Translations under genes and position numbers: made by a program
The notes under the pieces: generated by a model
What the model was told of the DNA's origin: nothing
What the model saw: the letters and a program-made list of their open reading frames with translations, nothing else
The model's database searches: none
Assembly: GCA_011947345.1 (NCBI GenBank)
Contig: JAAVTG010000604.1
Span: 32,266 to 96,265 of the forward strand
Origin: Phytophthora quininea
Lineage: Eukaryota; Oomycota; Peronosporomycetes; Peronosporales; Peronosporaceae
DNA: 64,000 nucleotides
Direction of reading: 5' to 3'
Shown here: in pieces, positions 22,139 to 35,200 of the stretch
Layout of the letters: each line of letters opens with the position of its first letter
Numbering within the stretch: position 1 is the stretch's first letter

Positions 22139-24743
22139 CTAGCCAAAGAGCACGCGGCGCATGAGGTCCGCAAATTGCGCTCCCGAGGCCTCGTCTTCGC
22201 CCTTAATGGTGGCGCGCAGCGTGCCGTCGGACTTCTCCACAAGCGTCTCGGACAAGAAGAAGCGACCTTGCATGTCCTGCGCGTAGAAGAAGAATTTGTA
22301 CTGCGGACCCACGTCGCCAGACGCCATTGTGACGATGCCGCGCGAAGCGAACGCTTGCTCCAGCTCGTTCTGCGGAGGCAAAGTCGGCAGCTGCACGACC
22401 ACCTCGGACACCACAGGCCGACTCCCCAATGACTTTGGAACGCGCCGGCGTCCATTACCGGGTTTGGTACCAACGGAAAGGCCGGTCCAGCGCCAGGCGG
22501 TGGCGGTCCGCTCGATGCAGAAAAGTCCATGTCCAGCAGATCCATACTAGGAGCTGCCTGCTGCGGGGGCGGCGCAGAGTTGCGCTGTTGCTGCTGTTGT
22601 TGCTGCTGCGGAGGCTGTGGGCCGTTGTCGTAGTCACCTTCGTCGTCCTCCTCTTCGTTTTCGTCCTCTTCGTCGTCGAGGGGGCAGTGACGCCTGCCAT
22701 ATGCGAAGGCGAAACGAACAGCTCGCTGGGCTTGTTGTACACTACGGCAAGCGAGTTGAACTCCTGGAAGAGTTTGTCTTTGAGGTCCGTCTCGATCGAC
22801 TCGGCGAACACGCCAACCGTCTCTTCAGTGCGGAACTGAGCGACGATAGCAGCCGCCTGCTCGGTTGATTGCTGCTCAAGCAGTCGGTAGTAGAGCAAAG
22901 CGCGGTCTCGCACATCCTGGTGGTTCGAGTCGTTGATAGCAGACTGCAGCAATCGACCGAGCATGCTCTGCATCTCAGGAGGACGCTTAAAGAACAGCTT
23001 CATCGTCGAAGCCAGCAGCTCCAACAGCACGCTCGGTGCAGCCTCGTCGCTGAACTCATCGATGAGCTTCTCCAGGACGTACGGCGCACGGCGTAAATCT
23101 TGACCAAACTCACCCAGCATCCAGACGACTGCAGCCTTAGCAGCAGGCTGCTCCACAGCGCCGATGATCCGCGGCAGCACGGGCAACACATCGTGACGCT
23201 TGTCCGGGTACTTCCGCAGCAGATCTTTCATGACCACAAGACTCTCGTCGCGCACGTAGTCGAGATCTAGCTCCAAGAAGTCCACCATTGTATCCATGAT
23301 GTGGTCCTGCATCTGTTCTACGAGCTGCTCGGCCGCCTGCTGGCCGTACGCGTCCGGCGCATTGCCCTGGTACTGTTGAGGCACCGTGTTCACAGACAGG
23401 TTGCTGCTGACAGCAATATCCGCAATAGCGCGAATGGCACGACGCGCCAGTTCCTGGTCGACGTCCGTGACGTACTCGCTGAGCTCCGTGATAATGTCGC
23501 CGACGTTGCTGCCGTCAGCAACAAGCGCCAGAACGTCAATCTTCACGTACTTGACGTGTGTGGGCTCATTGTAGCGGTTGTAGAACTGTCGGTAGTCGCG
23601 GCTAAACACGTGCGGCTTCTTGCCAACGAGCAGCAGAATGTGGTGCAGCACGCAAAAGTTGATCTCGTGACTGCCGCCGGCCATCAGAGTCAGCAGAGGC
23701 TGACGCATACGCTCGTACACTTGGTCCTGGATCTGCTCCATGCCCCGAGACTGCGTCAGGTTGAAGAAGCACTTGGCCGTGCCCAGCACCACGGCGCTGT
23801 TGGACACACGTAGACACTGCTCCAACGTGTTCATGATCGTGAACACCTCGTCCGGGCCCGTGGGCTTGTACTTCGCCACGATCTGCAGGATATTGCACTG
23901 CCCCCACTCGTTGAAGTCCGAGATCCGACTCAACAGGTGCAGCACAATGGGCTGGTTGATGGCGATGCCTCCTTCGTCCGCCATGATCTCGTTCAACGCC
24001 ACGAGGCAGTTGGAGACCACCTGCGGGTCGCGGTCGCGGATCATGTTGTACAGTGTGTCGATCATGTCGCTCTCCTTAATGATCTCCGGGTTCAAAGAGT
24101 AGACCTTCAGAATGCCGATCACGCCGGTCTTGCGCACATAGGCGCTGGTGTCAGTCAGCGAGGCCTGCAGCGGGTCGTGGATGTACTCAAGAATGGAATC
24201 TAGTCGAAGAGAACACAGCGAGCGCAGTGCCAGGCCGCGCACCATGGGATCCTCATTGCGGCAGTCATTGAGCAGCGTGTTGATGCACATGATGGCCAGC
24301 TCCGAGTTCTTCTGCGCGTAGTTGGTCAGGTACAGGTATACCATCTTCTTGGAGATGAGGTCCTTGGTGTCTACGCACAACACCATCTCACTGAAGAGCC
24401 TGGAGACGTCGATCCCCAACGTTATGTAGGCGATGACCTTCTTGATGATCTCGCGCTTGCGCTTGACGTCCTTCTCGACGGTCACTTCGCGTAGGAGCTG
24501 GCAATAGCATACGTTAGTCTTTACTTGATGTGTATGCCAAGCTATACTCTTATTGATACGCACATTTTTGAGCTCGTTGACTTCGCCCTTCTTCTTGTCC
24601 GTGAAGTAGTTGGGGTTGCTGCCACCGGCGAGGCCGCGAGGGGCGCCCGGTTGCCACCTGGCGGAGGGGCATGCCCCTGGAGGAGGCCCCTGCGACGGGT
24701 ACGTAGGGTTCATGCCGCCCATGGACGGGAACATGGCGGCCAT
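22139..24743 (-). CDS. AP4B1: AP-4 adaptor complex beta subunit, copy 1 (frame-broken hinge)
   Basis: Beta-adaptin of AP-4, a heterotetrameric coat that sorts membrane cargo at the trans-Golgi network. Exon 1 is 24564-24743 (60 codons, ATG giving MAAMFPS). A 66-bp intron (24498-24563, GTGCGT...TGCCAG, phase 0) precedes exon 2, which ends at the TAG read at 22139-22141. The adaptin trunk covers about residues 35-640. Blocks such as MVRGLALRSLCSLR, INQPIVLHLLSR, WMLGEFGQ and MLGRLLQ followed by VRDRALLYYRLL match AP-4 beta better than AP-1/2 beta. The hinge is acidic, then glutamine-rich, then holds DLLDMDF. Residues about 750-846 form the beta appendage C-terminal domain. The length of about 846 is near that of plant AP-4 beta. 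The frame is lost at G5 22680-22684, which on the coding strand needs six C, and at a 2-bp insertion near 22443. A hAT element sits 47 bp upstream of the ATG. Confidence 0.9.
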
Positions 24744-24933
24744 CGACAGAGACTCGAGGCTTGGTGTGCTTGCTACGCGGTGGATCCTCACTGTGACTAG
24801 GGATGGTTTTGAATTGGACGAATAAAGAATGTTTAGAACGACCTAAAATTCAAAACACTTCCGAAGTGACTTTGGAAGTAAAGCCACCGATGGCGATCTT
24901 TCCTCGATCATTGAAGAAAACCAAAGGATCGCC

Positions 24934-27262
24934 ATGACCACTGACAGCTCTGAGCCGCCGCAGCAGCACGCTAGTAGCGCTTCCCCGCCCTCGACAGTAT
25001 CATCTCCATTGGTATCGAGTGCTTCACGCCCAAGAAACCATACCGAGCAATCTCCGATGCCGAGGCGATCGCCTCGTTTTAGCCCGTATTCCATGCGTGG
25101 TTCACCTCAGCAGTCTTCTCAATTGCCGGCTGCAACTAGGCGACCATTACGGACTCCACGGCAGGTGACTTACTCGCCGCAGCCCGGATCAACCAGGCCT
25201 CCACGGTCTCCAGCTCCGTTGCGACAACCCTCGACACCACCAGCAATTATTGGCCGTCCACGTCTGGGTATTTGGCAGCACTATACTATTGAGGAAGAGA
25301 ATGGAAAGAAGAACGGTCGTTGCAGATATTGCCATCGGCTTAAGAAAAATGGCAAGCCAAGTGGGAACTTGCTAAAGCACCTCACAAAAGAGTGCCCTGC
25401 AGTTTTGAGAGATATTCAGATCTCTTTGCAATCGAGGCCGGCTCCAGCTCCTGACACAGCCTCACTAATGGTGGTCGAACAGCCTAAACCGCAAGCCCTT
25501 AATCAAGACGACTTTGAGATGGCGCTAGCTCGAGTCTTTTGTGTGCGCGCTACCGTTTATTCTCGTGGAGGCGAAGGTCTTCCAGGACTTTTTGCTATGG
25601 TTGCACCGTCGTTGAAGCTACCATCAAGGCGTAAGATGAGCAATGTGCTTTTGAAGCGAGTACGAGACCAAATTCACCGTAGCCACGTGGTCAAGCAGAT
25701 CAACAAACAGGTGTATCTGTCTCTCGTCACGGATGGGTGGAGCGATACCAACAGCTCCAGTATTATTAATTTCATAGTTGTAGCTCCAGAGATGCCGGCG
25801 GTATTTTGGTCGTCGTGGTCAACGAAATCACAACAACACACAGCAAACTACATGGCGCAAGAAATTGAGAAAGTTATTGAGGACATTGAATGCCAAGCCT
25901 CAGCAAAGGTTGTTGCTGTTGTCACTGATAATGCGACAAACATGAGGAGCGCTACACACCGTTTACAATCAAGACGGAATGTGGTCAGTGGTGGATGCTC
26001 TGCTCACGTGCTCAACTTACTCATGAAGGATATCTGTAAGTTTCCGGCGATCAAAGCTATTCATTCCATAGCGGTCGCACTTACTCGATTTGTTCGTGAT
26101 CACCTGGCTTTACTGGATGAATTTAAGCGTCTACGGGACGGCGTCCGTCGAATTGGTGTAGGAGCACGAAATTTGGTGCTACCCGTCTCGGCTCGCTGGT
26201 ACTCAGTGTTTAACTGCTTGGTGAATGTGATGGATAATCGCGAAATACTTGAAAAACTATTTGTGAGTCCAGAGTACGAGCAATTTCGGGATAGGTATCG
26301 AGGAACAGCACCGCGCAAGAAAAACTAGATTTCTTGATGTCATTGGTTCGTGACGATAAGTTCTGGGTTAATTTAGCGCTCGTTGTGCGTTTACTTGACC
26401 CCATTATTAAAGCGTTGAAGTACCTGGAAGCAGACAACATATTTGTGTCGGGAGTTTATAAATGGTTTCGGTGGCTACGATATCATGCTGCGTTCGGTGT
26501 CACCTCACCGGAGGAGGAAACAAGTACAGTCGAACAAGATGAAAATACTAATCCAAATGCAGATGAGGGGTCGGTTGCACAAGATGGCCTCGAACTGCTG
26601 AGTAACACCGCTGAGACCGAAGCAGATGACGCTGAGCTCGAAAGTACGACTCCGGATGACGAGAGATTGCAGTCGGGGGCATTTACGAGAAGCTTAACGC
26701 AATTGAAGCTACTGAGCTGCAACACTTCGTTCAAGAGAAAATCAAGAATCGCTGAAGGTACGTTCACACAAACTCAATGTCCATTGCATTCATGCTCGAC
26801 CCATCGACAAACCTGGATGACTTTGTTGGCAACGACAAAGACAAAGTCGACAGACAAATACTTCAAATGGCGAAGAGGTGTGGTCTAACGACGATATCCA
26901 ACGACCCCAAACTGACCGCAGAAATCCTAAAATTTAAAAGTTGGAAGCAGCGTGGTGGTGCATCCGTACGGGATCAATATTCTCAGTCAACCCCACGTGA
27001 CTACTGGAGCGCCAATAGAAGCCAGGATTTTCCGCTGCTGACGAGAATTGCTGAATTTGTTTTTGCCATCCCCACTTCATCGGCAGCTAGCGTAAGAGCC
27101 TGGAGTATATTTGATCACATCCACTCGAAGAGAAGGAACAGACTCTCAGTTGAAAAAGTTGAGATGCTTGCATATATCTACATCAATTACGGCACGATAA
27201 AGAAGGATGAAGTTGATCTTGCGCGCCATCAGTCGTGCCCTGAAAGTGTCGATGATAATTAA
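24934..27262 (+). pseudogene. hAT transposase with BED finger and DUF659-like core
   Basis: Transposase of the surrounding element. An N-terminal proline/serine-rich tail of about 100 residues leads into a BED-type finger (CRYCHRLKKNGKPSGNLLKH, then EC). A DUF659-like catalytic region follows, with LVTDGWSD, VVAVVTDNATNMRSA and GGCSAHVLNLLMKDI. The C-terminal part (26690-27262) has AFMLDPS and the dimerisation region around SVRAWSIFDHIHSKRRNRLS. The frame breaks at an A5 run (26320-26324), again between about 26500 and 26665, and by an in-frame TGA at 26753-26755 where a tryptophan would fit. Order and length are those of a full hAT transposase of roughly 770 residues. Confidence 0.87.
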
Positions 27263-27589
27263 ATAGTAATGATTTGGTTGATGCTCCATTCAACATTCGT
27301 GAACAGACAGCAGCTCTGGTATCCGTCACGAACCAACTACATCTCGTTTGCCTATTTCACAGCTGTCTGAGCGGGGGCCTTCGTCTGCGTCTCCCGCGAT
27401 GCCTAGGTGTACGATGCCGAGACGGTATTCACACGTATCCATCACCAGGTTCACCTCCTGCAGACTGCCCAGACTCACCTACACAGCCGACTTGCTCATC
27501 TTCACCCCTGCAACAGTATCAAGCAGTGCCCGTCCAGTGACGCTGGGCCTGTGTGCTGTCCTCGTATGACAAGTACTCGGGTCGCGGTC

Positions 27590-28400
27590 GTTCCTAGTAC
27601 ACAGATCATTACCACAAGCCCGCCCATGGGCCTTGGCACTGAATACGAGGAGCCTCGTGATCAGTATGGGCGGGAGGATGAAGATGGCGTACGACATGAA
27701 TATGACGAACCACAGCGCCCACAGCACGCTGGTGCGCACTCGAAACTGGTGCTGGAACAACATAACGATGTGCTTGATGTGCGACTCGGGCATACGCGGT
27801 GCAGCAGCCACTGCGGCAGTATCACCCGTCTCGAACTTCGTCTTGGGGTCGTTCGGCTCTAGTCCGTGCGCGCGCTCGATGGACTCGACGATTGCCACGG
27901 CCTCATCGTAGCGGTCGACGCTGGCCATGACTCGGGGATGTACAGGCAGATGGCGATCCCGTACAGCACGGGCGAGCGGCAGATGAAGAAGGTATTGCGC
28001 CAGCCGATGCGTAGCGGGGCGCTGAAGGCCATAACGACAGCCAGCATACAGCCGACGGCCCAAGTCGACACGAGCAGCCCAATGACCTTGCCGAGCGGCT
28101 TCTTGGGGGACCGCTCCTGCACGAGCGAGGAGGCCACGGACAGCTCGTCGCCAGGTCGATACCCGAGATGATCCGAGCGAACGTGGTGAACGTGACGTTC
28201 AAGCTGAAGTACCAAAAGGCCAAACCGAAGAGGAAGATGACGAGCATCACCATGAACATGGGGTGGCGGTCGTATTTGCTGACCAGCGTGCCGAACGGGA
28301 ACCGCGCCAATGGAAAAGTGAAGGCCGTGGAGTGTATCACGCGCAGGATCGTCGCCATCAGCAAGCGCGACAGTGGCGTACATCAAGCTGATCCTCACGG
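27590..28400 (-). pseudogene. Captured fragment of an MFS transporter gene
   Basis: Three minus-strand frames stitch into part of a major facilitator superfamily transporter. An N-terminal portion has ARFPFGTLVSKYDRHPMFMV and a following helix (28180-28364). A middle part has VSTWAVGCMLAVVMAF and LRIGWRNTFFIC, and the usual post-helix-6 loop reads DRYDEAVAIVESIERAHGL. A further helix pair is near TSVLWALWFVIFMSYAIFI. This resembles sugar or organic-ion MFS proteins of oomycetes. It starts after the first helices, stops about halfway through the protein and is heavily frameshifted, so it is a gene piece and not a working transporter. It lies inside the ends of the hAT element. Confidence 0.75.
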
Positions 28401-28554
28401 GGTCATTGACTCGTTGCTCCGAAAAACTTATTCAATAGAGTACAATATCCTCATTGGCAGTTTTAGACAGTTTTGCATTCTGCACGGATTTTGACGTTTT
28501 GCGAAAGACTTCAGAAGGATTCAGAAGTCGTCCAAAACCATCCCTGACTGTGAC

Positions 28555-29274
28555 GGTGGTACGATAGCATGTTGCATACCAGGTAGTCATTTGCAGACCA
28601 GGTAGTCACTTAAGAGCTCAGCAAAATATATATATTTTTTAAATGTTATTTTTGCACGCTTCGAACGGTTTGCTTTGTCCGGCGAGGAAGGCGACTTCGT
28701 TAGTGTCCTACTAGCCCCTTTAGCCGTCACTACGCACGATGTTGTTGATATGAGTCGCTCGTTCGAGCTTCTTTGGTTGTTTACCGGGGTAATCATTACC
28801 CCAGGCGGCGAGATACAGGATGCCACGCTGGACTACAGTGTAGTCGGTTGCGTCGCAAATCCAGCGGCGGCAAAAGCAAAGGCTCCCCACGCGCGGAAAG
28901 CAGCAGGTTGCATCTACAACAGTGATCTCGTCTCAAGGGGTTTGATCACCAACCTCAGGCTGATCGCCGATCGGTGATCGGGCCTTGCGCCATGGATAAG
29001 GCTCGGTGTACTCGTCATCTTCGACCGGCTGAAGAATATCCAGCAGAGGACAGCGGTGGCTCGACGAGACCAACGCCAAGCAACCTTCCCTGCGTCCTCT
29101 GCCTTACACAAGCACCACTAACAAGAATGTAGGTGATAGGCGACCATTGAGCTGACTCGACGCAGTGGGTACGGCGGAACGTCAATGGCGCTCAAGATTC
29201 TCGTCCACGGCACCTCATTCCGCAACTTGCGCTCCAACCAACACATCAGCACGTCAGTGCTAAACTAACTCGTC
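28555..29274. other. Spacer upstream of ABCA copy 2
   Basis: Holds a short direct repeat (ACCAGGTAGTCA, twice near 28578-28606), an AT-rich run near 28625-28645 and a 100-codon plus-strand frame (28675-28977) of unknown nature. The sequence next to the ABCA copy 2 ATG differs from the flank of copies 1 and 3. Confidence 0.4.
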
Positions 29275-32200
29275 ATGGAGCGGCTCCTGCCGGTGAATGC
29301 GGCGCCGTCGCCGCCGCCAAAGAAGCGCTCAAGCCACCTCCGCTTCGTGCCGGTGCTGCTGCGCAAGAACTGGCTGCTCAAGCGCAAACACCCCGTGGCG
29401 CTGCTCTTCGAGATCATCACGCCCGTGCTCTTCATCGCCGTCATGGACATCGTGCGCACCACCACCAGCGACAAGACCGTGCCCCCAGGCTTCACCACCG
29501 GCACCACGTCCTACAACCTCTTCAACCCCGCCGGCTGGTCCCTCGTGGGCCAGGACACCACCCCTGTTCGCCACGCCCGAGTCCACGCTCGGGGCTGCTG
29601 CTGCACTTGGGCTTCCACTCGTTCGACTACGGGCGACTCATGAAGACCTTCACGGCCGAGAACCGCTCCATCTGCGAGCGCGAGATGAGTCTCGGCGGCC
29701 GCGTCAGTCTCAACGCGTCGTCGCCCTACGTGCTGCCGGCCGAGTGCGAGGGCCGCGTGTCGCCCTTCAAGATCGCCATCGCCCCCGACGACGCCTTCAC
29801 GCGCAACTACTTCTTCGAGACCATGAAGCGGTGGTACCCGACGGTGGTCGTCAACGGCAGCGCCTCGGCCAACGCGTCGCAGTCGCAGCTCGTCATCCCG
29901 TCCTTCGAGGACAGCACCGTCTTCTTCGACACTGAGGACGACCTCGAGAGCTACGTCGAGTCCTCGGGCTACGCCGAGACGGCAGACAAACCTCGTATCT
30001 TCGGCGCCATCGTCTTCACGCAATACCCGACCAGTAGCGACGCCATCGGCCAGCCTTCGTCCATCGAGTACTCGCTGCGACTCAACTCGACCTACGTCGG
30101 GAACAGCAACGACAACCGATACATCCCCCAGACAGTCGACGGCGCCTCCGTCTGGGACTCGTTCACCCGCAAGCTCGAGACGACCGACTACCAGCAGTAC
30201 ACCACCAACGGCTTCATGACGCTGCAGACGCTCGTCACGCGCTTTGTCAACTGCCTGCCGGACTGGGACGCGAGCACCAAGTCCACGACGGGCGCGTGCC
30301 AGATCAATGCGTCTACTGCAGTGTCCTCGACCGACCTGGACTCCCGTCTTCTGGAGACCATCGTCAACGACCCCGCCACCAAGTACGCCGACCTCTTGTC
30401 TAATCAGCTGCTTGGCGAGTCGTCTGCGCTCAGCAGCACTGCCAACCTGCAGCTCGATAACGACACGCTCGAAGCGCTGCTGACCCCGCTACGTCAGGCA
30501 CCGCAGCCGTACCTCGGAGCGCTCACCACGCCGTTCCCCATCGACACGTTCACGTCCTCGTCCTTCTACGACTCGATCACTGACGCTTTCCCCATCTTCT
30601 TCATCCTCACGTACCTGCACCCGCTGTCCAAGATCCTCGTCGGTCTCATGTCCGAGAGGGAGACGCGCTCGCGAGAGCTCATGAAGATCCTGGGCGTCAA
30701 GGAGTCCAGCATCGTCATCTCCTGGTTCATCACGTACATCGTCATATTGTTCGTGAGCTGCGTGCTCCAGACGATCGCGGCCGTGGCCGAGCTGTTCCCG
30801 AACTCGAGCGCCTTGCTGCTGTTCCTCTTCTTCTTCCTCTTCAGTCTCAGCGTGCTGGCCTTCGCCTTCATGATCAGCACCATGTTTTCGCGGTCGCGCA
30901 CGGGCGTCTACGTCGGCTTCATCCTCTTCTTCGTCATGTACGGCGTCACGGCGGGGTTCAACGACTCGTCGGCGGAGTCGTCCAAGAACGCGGTCTGCAT
31001 CTTGGCACCGGCAGCGCTCGTCTTCGGGGTCAACTCGCTCGCGTCGTCGGAAACGTCGGGCGTCGGCATCTCGTTCGCCAGCGCTTCCGACCCCATCAAA
31101 ACTTCCGCTTCTCCACGGCGCTCTACTACTTCGCCCTCGACACCATCGTGTACACGCTGCTCGGATTGTACTTTGAGAAGGCCATCCCGAAGGAGTACGG
31201 CACTCCCGAGAAATGGTACTTCCCGCTGCGTCCGTCGTACTGGATGAAGTTCCGCAAGTCCGCCGCCACGGCAAGCACGGACGAAGACGCAGCTGCATTG
31301 GAAGTGGAGGTGAACCCCAACGTCGAGCAGGTGAGCGCCGACTTGAAGGACCAGGAACAGACAGGTGAGGCGCTGTCGGTGCAGGGTCTTCGGAAGGTGT
31401 TCCAAGTCCCCGGTGGCAAAAGGAGGCTGTGAAGGGGCTGCATATCAGCATGTACTCGGGCCAGATCACATGTCTGCTCGGCCACAACGGGCAGGCAAGA
31501 CGACTCTGATCTCCATGCTCACGGGTGTGACGCCCCCGACCGCAGGCGACGCCACCTTCCACGGACTGTCGCTGCGGGAAGACATGGACGAGCTCCGCGA
31601 GTCGCTCGGCATCTGCTTCCAGCACGACGTACTGTACCCGGAGCTGTCCGTGCAAGACCACCTCGAGTTCTACGCTCGCATCAAGGGCTATCGGGGCGAA
31701 GAGTTGAAGGACGAGGTCACGGCCAAGATCCGCGAGGTCGGACTCGTGGACAAGCGCGACACGATTTCCAGTGCTCTGTCCGGAGGTATGAAGCGGAAGC
31801 TGTCGGTGGCGATCTCGTTGCTGGGCGACAGCTCGCTCGTGTTCCTGGACGAACCGACCTCCGGAATGGACCCGTACTCGCGCCGCAGCACGTGGGAGAT
31901 CCTGATGGCCAACCGCCAGGACCGCGTGATGGTGCTCACGACGCACTTCATGGACGAAGCCGACATCCTGGGCGACCGTATCGCCATCATGGCCGAGGGC
32001 GAGCTGCGATGCTGCGGGTCGGCGCTGTTCCTCAAGAACCGCTTCGGCGTGGGCTACAACTTGACCATCGTCAAGGAGGAGCGCTGCGACGACGCGAACG
32101 TGATCAACTTTGTCAGGCGCTACATCCCGTCCAGCACTGTGCTGAGCAACGTGGGCACGGAGATCGCCTTCCAGCTACCTCTCGACAGCTCGTCGCTCTT

Positions 32201-35200
32201 CCCACAGATGTTCCACAAGCTGGATGAGAGTCTGGAGAAGCTGGCGGTGCTGTCGTACGGCATTTCAGTGACGACGATGGAGGAGGTGTTCATCAAGGTG
32301 GCCGAGGAGTCCGACGAGGAGCAGCAGCACACGCTGCAGAACCGAGTGAAGCAACACGTCGTAGCTCCGCAAGACAGCCTCCCCATTGTCGGCGACAAGG
32401 CGGCGGAGAATTGCTACTACGGGCTTGATCGACAAGGAAGTTCGTTGCCGGTGGGCGGTCTGCACTCGGTGTTCGTCACGCAACTGATGGCGATGATCCA
32501 GAAGCGGTTCCGGATGGCCAGGAGGGACAAGAAATTGTTCGGGGTGGGCTTGTTGCTGCCGGTAGTGTGGCTCATCTTCGGTTTGTCCATCCTGAAGGCT
32601 GCTGGGATCACGAACAACGACCCGTTCATGGCGCTGACGTTGTCCAAGTTGAATTCCCAAGCTGGCGAAGTGCTGCTACCAAGTTTCTGTGAGCAGAGCT
32701 CCGGCCAGTGGTGCGAGAATGCGCTGGGCAGCGACTACTTCTCCGGCGCATCCATCGTGACGCTCAGCCAGAGTGATATCGGCAACCCGCCGTACTCGAG
32801 CGACTCGCCTACCGTCTTCGACGTCGTCTACAACGACCCGACCATCAACGCGACCGACGCGACAGGCTACCAGCTCAGACTGAGCGAGAAGATTTTCAGT
32901 CGAGCGTACACCGAAGAGATCGCGGACCAGTTCGGTGGATACCTCATCCACGCAGACGTGGACAACAACGTCTTCGGCTACAACGTGCTCATCAACACGA
33001 CGCTGACGCACGGCTCAATTATCTTCAAGGCGTTCATGGACCAGTCGCTCTTTCGCCTCATGACCACCCAGCACGACTCGAGCATCGGACCCTCCTCGCT
33101 GAGCTTGACGGTGAATGATCATCCGTTGCCTCTTACCGCTGAAAACACCGCGCTCTTCTCGGCGTACATCTCCTTCGCTGCCGTGCTGTTCATCGTGATC
33201 TCCTTCGCTTACTATCCGGCATCCATTGTGGTGATGCTGGTCCGAGAGAGGTCTCCAGACCACAACTCCAAGCACCAGCAACTGGTATCCGGCGCTAACA
33301 TCAACGCGTTCTGGACTGCGAACTTCATTTGGGACTATTCCGTCTACCTGATCCCCGCCGTCATCGCGCTGGCCTTGTTCCAGGCCTTCGACGTGAACGC
33401 GCTAACAGGATCCAGCTCGTGTCAAACGTGCACCGACTCGACGTTCATTGCCGTGATCGTGCTGGTGCTGCTGTTTGGGCTGGCGATTTGTCCCCACGCG
33501 TACTGCTGGTCGTACGTGTTTACCGATCCGGCGTCTTCGCAGACGTACATGATCCTCATCAACTTCGTGCTGGGGCTCGCTCTGATGATCGTTTCCTTCG
33601 TGATGCAAGTCATCAACAGTACGGAGAGTGTGGATGACGGGCTGCAGTTCATTTGGCGCTTCTCACCACTGTTCTGTCTTGGCCGAGGCTTGCTGAATCT
33701 GACCATCATAGAGATCACGTACACTGGCGGATCTGAGACAGACAATGCGCCCTCGAAGGACCCATTCGCGCTGGATAACACAGGGTACGAGATCATCTAC
33801 TTGATCTTGGACGCGGTCATCTACTTCGCTCTCGCCGTGGCCATCGACTACGGTTTGACGTTCCCGAAGATCAAAGCCTCGATGTCCAAAGACCCTGACA
33901 TCCCAGTGGAGCATGGCGAGATTGATGAAGACGTCGGAGCTGAAGCGGAGCGCGTCCTGAACGGCGGAGCTGACAACGACATAATCAAGCTGCAAGACCT
34001 CCGCAAGGTCTACCCCAAGGGAGAGAAGGTGGCAGGACCTGTCGTTCGGTCTCAAGCAGGGCGAGTGCTTCGGCTTCCTCGGAATCAACGGCGCTGGCAA
34101 GACCACGACGATGAAGATGCTGACGGGTGATATCGTGCCGACTTCCGGCAGGGCGACTCTCAGCGGCTTCGACATCATGACGCAGCAAGTGGAAGTCCGG
34201 CGGCAGATCGGATACTGTCCGCAGTTCGACGCGCTGATCGATCTCTTGACGGTTCGCGAGCACCTGGAGCTGTTTGCCAAAATCAAGGGCGTCTCGAGTG
34301 CGGATCTGGACGACGTGGTGCATCAGAAGATGGAGCAATTGAACCTGACGACGTTCGAAAACAAACTGGCGGGCAGTTTGAGCGGCGGCAACAAGCGCAA
34401 GCTGTCGGTGGCCATCGCGATGATCGGCGGGCCGAAGATCCTGTTCCTCGACGAGCCGTCCACCGGCATGGACCCGGTCTCGAGACGGTTCATGTGGGAC
34501 GTCATCTCGGAGATCTCGACGTACAACAAGGAGTCAACAGTGGTGCTGACGACGCACAGCATGGAGGAGTGCGAGGCGCTGTGCACGCGCGTCGGCATCA
34601 TGGTCGGTGGCGAGCTCAAGTGTCTCGGCAGCGTGCAGCACCTGAAGAACCGCTTCGGCGACGGTCTCATGTTCGACGCCAAGCTGCAGACGCCGTCAGC
34701 GGAAGAAGTGGCAGCGCTTGTGTCGCGCTATTTCGACTCGCCTGACACTCGCATCGGCAAAGGCGAGCTCGAGGAGAAGTGCCGACTGCTGGGCAACGCC
34801 TCGTGGTTCGAGAAGATCGACAACACGCACCCGACCGGACACACGATCGCCAACCTGGCCAAGCGCGACGGGTACGTCTTGGCGAGCAGCTTTGCCGCGT
34901 GGTGGATCACCGAGACCCAGTTCGAGAACGTGGCGGCGTTCCTGAAGGAGAACTTTGGGTCGATCGAGGTGCTGGAGCGGCGCCACGACTCGTGCTGGTT
35001 CAAGATCTTCGACCAGCAGGACCGCAACGTCGACCTGCGTCTATCGCATGTGTTCGACCTGGTGGAGAACGCCAAGACGCAGCTGTCGATCCGCGAGTAC
35101 AGCGTCTCGCAGACCACGTTGGAGCAGATCTTCAACGCCTTCGCCAGCCAGCAGGACGTGGTCAAGTCGGCGACCAGCACTCCGACCAACACCGGCAACC

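Larger units (their letters stand above)
24798..28546 (+). mobile_element. hAT transposon carrying a host MFS gene fragment
   Basis: Left end TAGGGATGGTTTTG at 24798; the right end is the inverted CAGGGATGGTTTTG ending at 28546, differing only at the terminal base. The 8 bases ACTGTGAC occur immediately outside both ends (24790-24797 and 28547-28554), a perfect hAT target duplication. The 3749-bp body contains a plus-strand hAT transposase (24934-27262) and, downstream of it, a minus-strand fragment of a major-facilitator transporter (about 27590-28400). Because the duplication encloses both, the transporter fragment belongs to the element. The target site is the 5' flank of the AP-4 beta gene. 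Confidence 0.88.

Noticed and set aside
24744..24791. Extension of AP-4 beta upstream of MAAMFPS
   Set aside because: The open frame to 24791 has no ATG. The residues are arbitrary and run straight into the transposon target site.
28675..28977. 100-codon plus-strand frame upstream of ABCA copy 2
   Set aside because: No similarity I recognise, no second copy in the window and no start or splice context to support it.
30489..31946. 485-codon open frame antisense to ABCA copy 2, repeated antisense to copies 1 and 3 (for example 60581-62038)
   Set aside because: It is the reverse strand of a very GC3-rich gene, is dominated by R, H, D, E and V, and has no domain. Such antisense frames follow from codon bias.
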